DNA of 64,000 nt from Rhynchospora pubera (Eukaryota > Streptophyta > Magnoliopsida > Poales > Cyperaceae), in the NCBI GenBank assembly GCA_028095005.1, contig CM051461.1, forward strand, positions 173,793,144-173,857,143. The letters run 5' to 3'. The notes under the pieces were generated by a model. The model had not been told where the DNA came from, made no database searches, and was given only the letters and a program-made list of their open reading frames with translations. Shown here piece by piece: positions 38,601 to 50,361 of this stretch (position 1 is the first letter of the stretch; every line of letters starts with the position of its first letter). Both the position numbers and the translations under genes were made by a program.

Positions 38601-41600
38601 TTTTACTATGAGGAATTCAATTGAGATGAATGTATCCACCACAAAAAGGACAGAAAAATAACTCATAGATGCAAACAAATCAGCATATAATAAGTTGTGA
38701 AATATACAAGTCTATATTTGAACGGCTATATACTGATAAGAAACAAATGAAAGCTTTTTGCGAAATTGACTATTAGTGACCTTACTTATGTTGTGTAACT
38801 TATTCTTTGCATTGTTGCTTTTTTAAAAAAATTGAATATAGTGGGTGCACAATTTCCTGTGAGCCAACTAGCTGAACAGGAGGTGACAGCTTACAGACTT
38901 GTAGAGAAAGGCAAAATGGACAAAGTTTTAAAAGAGTATACAGACATCTGCTTAAGTCAAAAGGTTTTTTATTCTTTGTTTCTCAACTTCCCAGCTTAGT
39001 CAAATTTTCTATAGTACCACAATTTGTCTTTCTTTATTTTAAATCATACGTTAGAGGTCAACTATTAATTAATGCATTGACATCCATTGTCTTATTGATC
39101 TATATCCTTAATCATCCATACAATGGCTTTCTATTGAGGTTCCATCTATAAAGAAGGCTTAGAATTAAAATTCTTAATCAACACTTGATTTTGAGAAAAT
39201 ATAGGTGGAGGCAGAGAAGATAGTAATAGAGAAGGACGACACGGCACAGGGCATTATTGACCTGATTCATGAAAATGGGGTCACTGAACTTGTCATGGGT
39301 GCAGCTGCTGATCGCCGCTACTCAAGGTGAACTGATAACTTGAAAAATACATCTCTTTTATTTTATAATTTGGAGTAAGCTTGTAAACTTTGGAAGTGAT
39401 TCATGTCACACATAGCTTAGAATATGCAAGAACACACCATAAGATTTTGAACTTTTTGTGCTCAAGGACGTCAAGGATTTCCAAACATCCATCTTATCCA
39501 AAAAGACAAACTAAGAATATTATACTCTACAGTCTGCACTATCCTGAAGTATTTTGTTTTTCTCATTCTTCTTTTCTTTTAATCAAATATTACAATCTTT
39601 TTTTTTTGTTTTCATTACAAATATTTTTTTTTGCTTGCGTCTCCTACTTTTCATAATGGGGATCCTTAATTACTATTCTAGCTGATTGAATTGGAAAGGT
39701 TAATTTGTTGTGAGTCATGCTTAAATTTAGATTGTAAGGTATTGAATGGTGTATTTCCTCAGGCGATTGAAGACGCTAAGATCCAGGAAAGCATTATTGG
39801 TTGAACAAAAAGCAGAACTGTGGTGCAAAATATTTTTTGTTTGTCGAGGAAATTTGATATGCACTAGGTATGTCAGTGTGTTTCTTTTCCTCTATAACTT
39901 ATATTGGAATCTAGATATAATTGTGTTCAAGTATTTTATTATGCTCAACCTCATGAACAGAAAAGAAATTTACTGGAATCGAATTAGATATAAGATGGTC
40001 AATGAATAATGAAACAGAAGTACCTTTGCCTTTTAATGTCCAAAACCATATCGTTAGTAGCTAGAAGCATCTTTATGCGCTCTATACTTATGTGTTTCTG
40101 TGTGTGAAGATGAAGATATGATCTTCTGTAAATCTATACTTTTGAATTTAATGTTTAGTCATTTAGCCATCTGCTGATTCGTTTGTAAAAGATAAGATAT
40201 ATATATGCGCCAATATTTGTACATGGTTAACATGTATATACTGCAATCCAGGAATGTCCTGTTAGAAAAACTTATGTAGAGTATAAACATGAGTTATTTG
40301 TTGAGAAAAGGTCCAACAAGTGAAAATAGTATAGAATAATTGAAATCACTTTCTCCATAAACTTAAGTTTTTAGATCCCTAAGTTCCTCATTGACAAGAG
40401 TCATTGTGTTTTATCAATGATTTACTAGCTTGTCCGTGTGCATGGTCTAATAGAGAAGCGGTCTTTACATCCCTTAGTTTTCAGTTGACAGCAATTATTG
40501 TTCTTCATCAGTGTTTTTACTACCCAACCTGTTCGCATGTTCTCACAGGGAAGCTACTGAAGGAGTCATCAGTCCAAAAGCAGCTTCGTCATCCTCAAGC
40601 AACCTAAGCGCAAGGTCCAATTCACTCGTCTCTGACTTGCACAGACCGAGTGCGCAACCCAGCATGCAGAGTTCTTACTTCCCACCTAGGTCCAATTCGA
40701 TCAACTGCACTTATGCCGAAGACATGCTCCTTACAATGGCATCCAGCAACAGTAGCCAATGGACCAATGGGTCATCCCACAAGGAAACTATGGACAGTTA
40801 CTCGACTGAGAAACCAGGCCGCTCTAATGTGCTTGAAGAGGGGCCCAGCACAGTGCATTGTGATGCTGAAGATGGATACCAGACGCAGTCGTCCTCTCCG
40901 CATAATGGCTCAGCTGTAAGCCACTTCTCTTATTAGATTCAGATTCAGGGATAGTTCATCCATCAATTTTGTTTGTCTAACTGCTTAATTTTGATTACAA
41001 AACCAAAAGAGCACGTACACATGCATACTCTCAGACAGAGAATAAGAACTCTCTATCAAAACTTGAAAATTTAACCACTTGGGTAACCACATATTCAAAA
41101 AAACAACCATGTTTTTATGGTACCTGCAGTTTACTGTATTAACTGAATAGAGAGACAAATGTTTTACTATTAATAATACAAAGAAACAAGTTTTGTTTTG
41201 TTTTTTTTTTTTTTTGTAAGAGCATTAGAGCAATGCTCATTTGCATATAAAAGATGGATGGACAAATGTAGGATGAGGTGTCCATAGAGGATATTGATTT
41301 GTATGACCGACTGAGAGGTGCAATTACTGAGGCTGAAGACTTGAAGAATGAAGCCTATGAAGCAACACGAAGACGCCAGAAGGCTGAGAGAGATCTACTT
41401 GAGGCGTCCAAGAAGGTAGAATACACATTTACTTTTTTGCAATTTAATAGTCCAGACCAAAAAGGAATCAGATATTGGCAGCTTATCTTATAATGAGATA
41501 ATTTACTACTGCAGAAAGAGGTCAATATATATATATAATATTAAGATCGTATACCTAATGAAAGTGAAGAACCCAGATGAGTCCTTAAAGGATCAATATT

Positions 41601-43814
41601 TACCCTTACTTGAAAACCAAAAGAGAAGAGATTGATGGCAAAATTAGATAAGTCAGTGAGTATAAGTAAGATAAATAAGGAAAGTTCTATTATTTTAGTA
41701 TTTTCTTGTTTCCTACTTGAAAAAAAATATTTATCATTTTCCCTTTGGTGGTAGGCCAAGGCTGCAGAGAGTCTTCATCTCCAAGAATTGAGAAGAAGAA
41801 AGGATGTTGAAGAAAGATTGGCAAGAGAGAAGCTTGAGATGGACCAGGACAAACAACAATTAGACAACATACTTGCACAAATAAACAGGGCACATGAACA
41901 AAGAATTGCACTTGAGCTTCGCATTAGCGAATCAGAGGCAATGGTAAATGATTTTGAGAAGAAGCTCACCGAGGCTTATCACCTTCTCGAATCACTTAGA
42001 CAGGAGCAGCTGATGAATGCAGAAAGGAAGGAACAGGATTGCTCATCTAGTGCTGATTTTAAATCGAGCTCAAGGGAATTTGTGTATCAGGAATTGATTC
42101 ACATGACTGATGGCTTTGATGAGTCCAAGAAGATTGGCGAAGGCAGCCATGGAAGCATTTTCAAGGGACTTCTTGACAACACTACTGTGGCAATAAAAAT
42201 GTTGAATCATGATTGTTACCAAAAACATGAGTTTAGCCAAAAGGTACAATTTTTCAGTTAAAAAAAATTACATTATGATCGATCGAGTGAATTATACAAA
42301 TGATCTTTTATCTTTCAAGAGTTCTTTTATTTCGCCTCCAATTGTCTCCTGCAATGCAAGTATATATACAGTTATGTTGATTTATTGTTCTTTTGGGTAG
42401 ATAATATTCTGACTAGCCAAATTAATTTACACTTTACTGAGGAAGTTCCATCAGAAGGATTGAATATGATATGTGTTTCTAAAGGCTTAAAAGTAATATC
42501 AGAATCCATTCTTAACAATTTCTAGGTCCTTTTCTCATATAGGAATCTATTTTGGTGGGCATTTTACTACTAGCATATTCAGACTGGCAATAGTCAATTG
42601 CTTTACAGTGCTCTGCTCTGATAAATGAATAGATCTTTAAGCTTTCAAAGTTTCAATATAGGTAGAGAACATAACCAAGGCAAGACATCCAAACCTCATC
42701 TCTCTAGTTGGTGCTTGTTTGGAGGCCCATGCACTGATCTATGAACATGCTCCCCATGGTAGCTTAGAAGACTACTTGCACAAAAAGAACCATTCATTGA
42801 CGTGGCAAGTCCGGGCCCGTGTTGCATCAGAGCTGTGTAATGCGCTGACTTACCTTCACTCAACCCAACCAAACCCAATAGCACATGGTAACCTTAAGCC
42901 AAGCAACATACTCTTCGACTCAAATTACTCAGTCAAGCTATCTGACTTGCACCTTGGCATGGCCTTTTCACGAAGCTACACTTCAAGAAGATCCACTGTC
43001 GCTTATGTGGAACCCGAGTTACTTGCCACTGGGGAACTCATACCAGCATGTGATATGTATTCGTTTGGTGTTTTACTGTTGGTGTTGCTGTCTGGACGAC
43101 CTGCCTTTCGGATAAAAAAGGTGGTGCAAGAGGCTTTGGACAAGGAGACTTTGCATGAGGTATTGGATGGATCGGCTGGGGATTGGCCGTTGGAGGTAAC
43201 TAAGGAATTGGCTCGGTTGGCTCTGAGGTGTTGTGATATAAAGAGAGACAGTCGGCCAGGGATAGAAGAGGTTCGTAAAGTGGTGGAGCCCTTAATGAAT
43301 GCAGCAAAAACTTCTAAACTCCGGTCTTGGTCAATTGGGTCAGAGTCAGAGTTTGGCGGATCTGTGCCTTCCTACTTCATGTGTCCAATACTTAAGGTAT
43401 GGTGGAATTCACTTTTCAGAAAGATCCACCTTTGCATTTGTCAAATTAAGTTTCAATTGCATAGTCTTTTAATATTAAGTTTTGACAATGGGATTGCGTC
43501 TTTGGTAGAAGCAGTACTTAATTTTGGGTGATAACTTGAACCAGCCCTAGAGATGGATTGCCCCCTAACTTATATCACATATTTGAAGAGAAAAGGTCCC
43601 AATGTTTCTGCAAACTATGAAATTGCAGGAGATCATGAAAGATCCTCAAATAGCCGCAGATGGGTTCACCTATGAAGCAGAAGCTATAAAAGGATGGCTA
43701 CAAAGCGGCCATGACACTTCCCCCATGACTAATCTAAAGCTACCAAGTGATGAGCTAACACCAAATCATGCACTTCGCTCTGCAATTCAAGAATGGCAAC
43801 AGAGACGCAGATAA
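35636..43814 (+). CDS. Gene B: USP-pseudokinase U-box E3 ubiquitin ligase
   Basis: Nine exons: 35636-35816, 38842-38963, 39205-39326, 39763-39867, 40549-40915, 41272-41415, 41755-42243, 42662-43396, 43629-43814; all GT-AG, 816 aa. Residues about 16-177 are a USP domain (EKVYVAV; MGAAADRRYSR), then a Ser-rich linker, a coiled coil (about 300-440), a kinase fold (from about 455) and a C-terminal U-box (about 746-816). The U-box keeps CPI, DP, ADGFTYE, W, P.T, PN.ALR and W positions, so E2 binding and ubiquitin transfer are likely. The kinase keeps the G-loop (475-482) and K495 but has K510 for the alpha-C Glu, HGN (N587) for HRD, and DLH (605-607) for DFG, so it should be catalytically dead. 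The class is plant PUB32-35/50-54-like; exact orthology was not decided. Confidence 0.9.
36972..37100. repeat. 44-bp tandem repeat, three copies
   Basis: ATATTATGGTGTWYATTGTG recurs at 36,982, 37,026 and 37,071 within intron 1 of gene B, with a 44-45-bp period. Confidence 0.75.
37535..37808 (-). mobile_element. 5'-truncated LINE 3' end in intron 1 of gene B
   Basis: It begins with 24 T (a minus-strand poly-A tail) followed by sequence that on the minus strand reads TTACTTAATGAAATTTTGC...CCAGCCAGCCCTC then the tail, as in 3' ends of plant L1-type LINEs. It is flanked by TTTTACGGTCTG (37,523-37,534) and TTTTACGGCCTG (37,809-37,820), a 12-bp target duplication with one mismatch. Only 274 bp are present. 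Confidence 0.75.
37973..38074. repeat. 34-bp tandem repeat, three copies
   Basis: GTTCCTAGATCTTTTGGTCA with CCTATTCTTATCGT, three consecutive 34-bp units with few substitutions, within intron 1 of gene B. Confidence 0.9.
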
Positions 43815-44260
43815 GTTGTTTGATTATTTTTGCGGCCTTTAGTGCTTGTTGTCAGTGGTTACTATCCTTGGCAGTATGGGCTTTCTCAACCAATTTTCCC
43901 TGCATGTGAAGAAGATTTCTTGTCTGTAAATAATAGTTTTTTTTTGTGCGCTTTTGTTTTAGTTGATAGTTGTTTTCTATTACTATTGTTATTGTTGTTA
44001 TAATTTATTAGTGCATTTCTTTGTTATTAGTTTTGTCTGCAATTTTGTATATGCGACTCTAGTCACTACTTAATCATGACTTTCTTTTTGGAATGCTAGT
44101 TTGCGTAATAATAGTTATGTTTTAAATAAAAGAATATATATGTATTTATCAATAGAAAAATCTGTACTCAGTCTAAATAAGCATTTTTTGGCAATTATAA
44201 CGCGGGAAAGTCCGTTGACCCCCTGCATCAACCAATCAACTTACGCACTAAATGTTGTAT
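43815..44260 (+). other. 3' flank of gene B
   Basis: Presumed 3' UTR. AATAAA at 44,125-44,130 is a possible polyadenylation signal about 310 bp past the stop; TAAATAATA nearer the stop (43,926) is another candidate. Confidence 0.4.
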
Positions 44261-44264
44261 TTTA

Positions 44265-45490
44265 CACTGTGTTTGGTTTTGAGTAAAAGAATGGAAAGGA
44301 AAGAAAAATATAAGAGGGAAGGAAATTGAATGGGATGGAACGGAAAAAAATTTACATCAGTTTGTTTGGATAATTATTGGAAGGAAAGAAAAATAGTTAA
44401 CCTTCTTTTTGTTTTTCATGTTTGGGTGATTAAATCAAAAGAAGGTAAAAACATAGCTAATTATTAAAAAAATTACCATAATAACCTTGGGATCTTATTA
44501 GACGATATACTATCTCCTTTGTTTAATTATGTTGCAATTTTTCATCTGGTTTCACAACTTCAAGTCTTCAACTATGCATTTTTTGTTATATTTTTTTTAG
44601 TCCAAACGGTAGTGCTTCCAAAATCAAATCTGTTACACAAGGAAAATTGAATAGCTTATGCTGAATATCAAATCCCGGGGAAAATTGAGTCAAATTAGAG
44701 CTTTCATCACTGGAGCTAATTAGGATTTCTAACCGAGTAAAATTACAAGCTGGAGTTTTTACCAGTACGCATAGCAGATTTGCTCTAGAGCAAGCTGGGG
44801 CTTTTACCAGCAAAGCATATCAGATTCGTTGATCAATGTCAACCCTTTCAAAAAAGAAAAAAAAAACATGTACCAACTGGTACAAAGGTACCACCACACA
44901 GCAAATCATATATATATTATAAACCATGGACAAATAAAGCATACAAAAATGAAAAGATCTCATGCATAAAGGAAACGGACAGTGGAAAAGAAACAATCAT
45001 CGATACAATCTAAAACACTGATGTCAAAATCAAAGGTCAAAATTGGGTAAAAAGAAAGAAAAAAGCATACGAAGGGATAAACGGATAAACCTGAAAAGCA
45101 AAGAAAAACCCTTGTGAAGAGGAGTGAGGCAGATACGGTCCTTAAATAAGATAGAAATTGATCTATTTCTTGCACCGAGAGAAATTACGCCAAGGTTTTT
45201 TTTACACACTGAAAGAAAAGAAATCGCTAAAAACTTCTGCTTCAATCGCACCAAGAAAAGAGGAGACGAGAGGGCATCCTTGTCCAGCGTAAAAGCATCA
45301 ATTTTTCTTTCGTCTGTTACACTCCAAATCGGGAGGTAAGATTTTCGTACAGCGAGTAAAAATCAGGAAGGAAATATGTTTCCTTCGGTTAATTTTTTTC
45401 CTTCTAAAAATCGCAAACCAAACGGAGTAATTTTAGAATTTTCCTTCCCTTGCATAATTTTCCTTCGGTTTCCCTCAATCCAAACAGACT
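44265..45490. mobile_element. Possible terminal-inverted-repeat element with unrelated interior
   Basis: The left edge (CTGTGTTTGGTTTTGAGT, then GGAAAGGAAAG repeats) and right edge (TTTCCTTC repeats, then CAATCCAAACAGACTG) are roughly complementary. The interior (44,640-45,340) is less AT-rich and resembles ordinary genic flank sequence, including a partly repeated TTTTACCAG..GCATAKCAGATT unit at 44,757 and 44,800. No target duplication was confirmed and no gene is recognisable. Confidence 0.35.
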
Positions 45491-47512
45491 GTTAGTCAAT
45501 TTACTACTAAAATATTTGTTCCATCAATTAAACTAAAGAGTTGATTTCACAAGAGACAACTGTCATCACTCATCAGCTGTTTTGTACAATGTTTTCAAAT
45601 ACCCTAGTATTTCTGAACTTTCTTAGTATTTCATCTCTTAATATCAAAATTCAAAATACCATTGTTTCGGTCATTGTTCCAGTATCTGGTGTTACCGGAA
45701 TTTTCTATAATCAATAGATATTGAAAGCAATTGTTTTGTAGCAAACTTTCATGCACTAAACTAATGCAAATAACAAAAAGTGCTAGGAGGATTGTGCCAG
45801 AAAAACCAAAAAGGAAAGAGAGAGAAAAGTTTGGTTAACGAAGTAAGATTTTTCTATTCGCAGCTAATGAAATTGCATTCGGTCAAAAGCTTGTAAGCTT
45901 TGTTCGATTATAAATTTATAATTGTCAAAATTATGACTTAATATGCCAATCTTTTGGATTCTAAATAACGCTCTATGCTTAATTACATAAGATTTAGAAA
46001 ATTCAAATTATGTGTCACAAGTCAATAACATGTATCCTTGTAATAAAGAACGTGGTTTTGAAGACTCCTAATAGCGAGGCAACTTGGATTTGTAATAAAA
46101 ATACATTCATAACTTTTGTAATTCGAACCTGGAATATTTACAGTTTACAGTTAGAGAAACAAATTTTAGTGGTTAAATTGACAGAATATTAGGATTTATT
46201 GAACATCAAATACAATTAACTTTACTAATTTACGATACTTAAATACAGGATAGATTACCGTCACAGTTTTAACGAGGCACCGCATGATAAAATTTTGCAG
46301 TAAATGGATCAACCATATATTTTTTTCTCTGTAATAAAAATGTTCGGCTGAGAGCCTGAGACAGAGCCCATAGGGGATGTAAAAACCTGGGATTTAGGGA
46401 GTAAAAATGTAAAATTTAACCCCTAAGCCTGAACTCGGTGTGCAGTTATTATGTACCCATTGCGTACGCGTAGTCGCGTACTCCGTCCGTACCATTGTAC
46501 CAGACTAATTTTCATTTTTGACTTTGCTGCCAATTGCCAAACAATAGGAAAAAGGTAAAGAAGTTGACTTTGTACATCTTCGCTCGTCTTTTTTAGGTCT
46601 CTATTTTATTATGAGCTTATTAGTTTTTTATTTGAAATCAAACTCGGTAGTTGGTAAGAAATTGACCTTGAAGGTAAATAGAAGAAATAGTTTATTTTGT
46701 TAAATGAAATTTAATACAGATTAGGCGAAGCCGTTTAATGTGATTTGCATATGGAAAATTTGTAAAAGAATATTTTATATATTTTATAGATATTTTATTA
46801 TTATTATTATTTTGTTGAAATAGTTTATTAATATTTTGTATATCTTAGATGTAGTTTATCTAAGTTAATTTTTTATTTTATTATTATTTTTTTGACTTGA
46901 AGTTTTGAACTTCGAATAACAATAATTTCTCCATACTCAAAAAGTAGATATACAAGTTTGGTCTTCGACAAAGTTCGGTACATAAACCACGACTCAAATC
47001 AGCCATTAGAATTTTAAACGTAAATAAATTATTTATTGTACTTTGCATCCAACGTTGCATAATTCCATAATTATATTTCTTCCAAAAATTCTCACTTTCT
47101 TCTTTGTAAAAAGTAAATAGAGATATCAAATGCCATTACAAACATTTCAAAATAAAATGTAAGAATAGTTTTTTTCTAAAATATTCTTCTTCCACTTTAA
47201 TTTGAATAAAGTAAAATTAGCAAACAGGCATATAAAAATTATCGCTCTTTCAAAAAGAATATACAATAGAGATTTATGTCTTGGCAGAGAATATAGTATG
47301 TTCAAGTCCGATGTAAGGTAACTCGATGGAAGATTTCTGACAAATCTAAATTATACATGGTAAATCAAGTGGAAGAAATATCAATTCAATTTTCTATCAT
47401 TAAAACCAATTAAATTGAATACATACAGAACAGTATATTATATTTAGATTCGGTCAAAATATTAGATATTTTCAAATATCATTTGCCAATACATATATAA
47501 AAACTCTATATC
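45491..47512. other. AT-rich intergenic region
   Basis: Nothing recognised beyond simple AT-rich sequence. Short frames at 46,010 and 46,884 lack motifs. Confidence 0.45.
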
Positions 47513-47515
47513 TAT

Positions 47516-47684
47516 GGCTCCGTTTGGATGCGTTGAGAATAAGATAGGAAGAAGAAAGAAGGGAAGAAATTTATTGGGAAGTGTGTAACTTTTGTGAAGA
47601 GTTTGGATGGTATAAATAAATTTATTGGTAAAAAGTGGTTATTCCTTATTCCTTATTCCGGAAAGAAGTCATCCAAACGGAGCC
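47516..47684. mobile_element. MITE, GGCTCCGTTTGGAT family, 169 bp
   Basis: Perfect inverted termini GGCTCCGTTTGGATG / CATCCAAACGGAGCC, flanked by TAT on both sides (47,513-47,515; 47,685-47,687). Core AATTTATTGGGAAGTGTGTA. Confidence 0.88.
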
Positions 47685-47710
47685 TATAAGTTATAATTAT
47701 AATTATAATT

Positions 47711-47840
47711 TTTTTTCTTATAACTCTTTCAACGGAGGTCACGGGTTCGAAATCCGACTGGAAGTCTTTTGTGATATTTAATTTCAAAATAAGTTGGAGG
47801 ACTTAACCCAATCTCATCTTTAAAAAAAAATTAAAAAAAA
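47711..47840 (+). mobile_element. SINE copy, plus strand
   Basis: GGGTTCGAAATCC (47,743-47,755) fits a pol III B box. The body (TTTTGTGATATTTAATTTCA) and 3' end (CAATCTCATCTTT then A-rich) match the minus-strand copy at 59,613-59,748. The 5' end looks truncated or diverged, with no good A box. Confidence 0.6.
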
Positions 47841-47943
47841 TATCTTACAGAGACCACATAAATTTTTTTTTTCTTTAAAGACCGTATAACGGAATAACTC
47901 ATGATCCGACACCATCGCCGGTTCAGAAAGGTATCTAGCTTTC

Positions 47944-48101
47944 GGGTGCGTTTGGATGAGAGAAGAAGAAGAGAAAGAAAGAAGATGGAAAGAAAAAAAA
48001 ATTATAAACAATCCAAACTCTTCACAAAATTACACACTTTCCAATACTTCTTCCCACTTCTTCCCTTCTTCCCTTCTTCCCACACCTATCCAAACGCACC
48101 C
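47944..48101. mobile_element. MITE, GGGTGCGTTTGGAT variant, 158 bp
   Basis: Inverted termini GGGTGCGTTTGGAT / ATCCAAACGCACCC, flanked by TTC on both sides (47,941-47,943; 48,102-48,104). Core ATTATAAACAATCCAAACTC, with CTTCTTCCC repeats on the right. Confidence 0.88.
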
Positions 48102-48310
48102 TTCGAAAACAGAGAAACGAATAGTATGGGCTCATAAAAGCTGAAACCGAAAATTCCGGTATTATAAAAGGGGAAAGAAAAAAGGAATCCAAACTCTACT
48201 TTCTCAAAATTACAAAGCTAGATCTGGAGATAATAGTCTGGCCATCTGAACCAAAAGTAAAATATAGATAATGCATGTCTTTTCTCTGCTCTTTTTCCCC
48301 TCTTTTTGAA

Positions 48311-49553
48311 CGGAATTGTTTAAGATCATTCCTAAGATTTTATCATCTCCATCATCCTCACGCGTATGCTGCAACTAACTCCTCTCTCCTCACGCGTACG
48401 CTGTCTCCCGCCCCCTCCCCCTTCCTCCCTCCCACATACGCTGTCCCCGTTCCCCCTTCTCCCTCTCACGTACGTTGTCCTCTCTCCCCCTTCTCCCTTC
48501 CACGTACGTTGTCCTCCCCTCTCCCTCCTCCGTCCCACATACATCGTTCCCCCTACATCCTTCGTCCTCCTCCTCATACACACTTCATAATTGTTAAAGG
48601 TAATATCACAACTGTTGAAGTTAATATATAACTGTTATACTAAACTTGTTGCAGAGATGGAATAGAACCAAGGTTTATCTTTCTGATATTAATTTCAATA
48701 GTTACGATATTATCTTCAACATTTAAATATAAACTTCAGAAATGTCTAGTGTTCAGTTAGTTGATTTTAGTGTTCAGTTAGTTAATTATGTTCTCTATTA
48801 TTCTGCACTTTGATATGTTCAGAAATGCCTAGTGTTCAGTTAGTTGATGATGTTCTCTATTATTCTGCACTTTGATATGTTCAGAACTGCCTAGTGTTCA
48901 GTTAGTTGATTATGTTCTCTATTATTCTGCACTTTCATATGTTCAGAACACTAGGAGCTTGTTCCTAAGATATGTTCAGTTAGTAACTGTTGAAGTTAAT
49001 ATGTATAATTGTTGAAGTTATATATGTAGTTGTTGAAGTTATATATGTAACTGTTGAAGTAATTTGTTATATATGTAACTGTTCAAGTTAATATATATAA
49101 CTGTTGAAGTTAATATGTGTAACTGTTGAAGTTATATATGTAGTTGTTGAAGTTATATATGTAACTGTTGAAGTAATATGTTATATATGTAACTGTTGAA
49201 GTTAATATACATAATTGTTGAACTTGGCATATTTAAATGTTGAAGGTAATATTTGAAGTGAGCATATTTAAATTGTTGAAGTTGGCATATATATTAACTT
49301 CAACAGTTATATATATTAACTTCAACATTTAAATATGTTAATCTCAACAGTTAGAATCATCAATATATAGTGTGTATGTGAGAGGGGAGGGGGAGGGGGG
49401 AGCGTACGCGGGAGAAGTGTGAAGGAGACGAGCGTATGCGGCAGGGAGGGAAACAGAGCGATTTCCAAAAATAGAAACACGTAAAGCCAAAAATAGAAAA
49501 AACGCGTGGGGATGATGGGATGATGAATATCGAGAATGATCCTTATCACCCCG
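48311..49553. mobile_element. Mutator-like non-autonomous element built of minisatellites
   Basis: The left terminus CGGAATTGTTTAAGATCATTC and the complement of the right terminus, CGGGGTGATAAGGATCATTC, are inverted repeats. Both flanks carry the 9-bp duplication CTTTTTGAA (48,302-48,310; 49,554-49,562), the Mutator size. Inside: a C-rich CACRTACGYTGTCC array (48,370-48,560), a 62-bp repeat in three copies (48,740-48,950) and a roughly 23-bp GTTGAAGTTATATATGTAAC array (48,970-49,330). No transposase frame. Confidence 0.82.
48970..49330. repeat. GTTGAAGTTATATATGTAAC minisatellite
   Basis: More than ten imperfect units of about 21-25 bp inside the Mutator-like element. The same unit forms the array at 61,540-61,850. 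The last units invert (TTAACTTCAACAGTTATATA at 49,290-49,320). Confidence 0.85.
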
Positions 49554-49562
49554 CTTTTTGAA

Positions 49563-50361
49563 GAAGAGATTTGTAAAGTAAACATTTCTTGCGAAGAATT
49601 AGAAAAAAAAAACACTTTAGAAAGGTCAACAACTAATAGTTACTTTTAACAGCAAGTTTTTTTTTTAAAAAAGAAGGTTTAACAGCAAGTTATTATTCAA
49701 TCATATTAGTATGATTATTCATAAAAATAATCGTATTGGTATAATAGTATGCGGCTATGGATTTCTTGTATGCTGTCCTGTTTGTAACAGCGTGCAATTT
49801 AATTCATTTAATTTGAAATCTAATCTATCAAATTTTTATATTAATTTTTAAGAAATATTTTTAGGTTCGTTCTTAATCATATCAAACAATTAATATTACA
49901 CATTATATCATGTTCATTTTACCATCACAACTCTAAAAATGGATGGTCATGGACCATCCTATAAGCACTCAAAATGCATTAATTATTTATAATTTATAAA
50001 AGCACTTCGCCAAGAATTGTAGGAGAATTCTATCAAGTTATTGTATAGAAACTTGGACCTGTCGTCCTTCGTCTGTACGAACAAAGCCGAAGGTAATGGT
50101 AATGTACTAATGAGTGCACAAACACGACAAGCTCACTTTATTTTACTTGGTCTAAAACTAAATTCAGTTGAAAAATCCGAAGCAAAAGCTAACTAAATTA
50201 AAAAATAAAATAAAATAAGATCCTCAATCCTTGCACAAGCTTCTTCGCGGATCTAATTTTCCATGGAATAATCCAAGTTTCCGCGACGAATTTGCACCTA
50301 TTCGCCTTTCTCTCCTCTCCTTGCCAATTGCCATAGTATACTTTTCGAGGAACAATCCACC
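49563..50361. other. Intergenic, upstream of gene C
   Basis: AT-rich to about 50,220, then a more balanced probable 5' UTR up to the ATG at 50,362. No clear TATA box. Confidence 0.45.

Larger units (their letters stand above)
35817..38841 (+). other. Long first intron of gene B (3.0 kb)
   Basis: Donor CA|GTAAGA, acceptor ATATAG|TGGG, phase 1, the same position and phase as intron 1 of gene A (356 bp). Its extra length holds a 44-bp tandem repeat, a LINE tail and a 34-bp tandem repeat, annotated separately. Confidence 0.85.

Noticed and set aside
42719..43531. 270-codon open frame taken as a stand-alone kinase-like gene
   Set aside because: It is exon 8 of gene B read past the donor at 43,397 into the intron. 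The real exon begins at 42,662 and joins the U-box exon at 43,629.
47720..47790. tRNA gene
   Set aside because: A B-box-like GGGTTCGAAATCC is present but no acceptor stem or anticodon arm; the body matches a SINE copy elsewhere in the window.
48275..48631. Proline/serine-rich 118-codon frame (extensin-like)
   Set aside because: It is the C-rich minisatellite of the Mutator-like element read as protein; several other frames are open over the same repeat.
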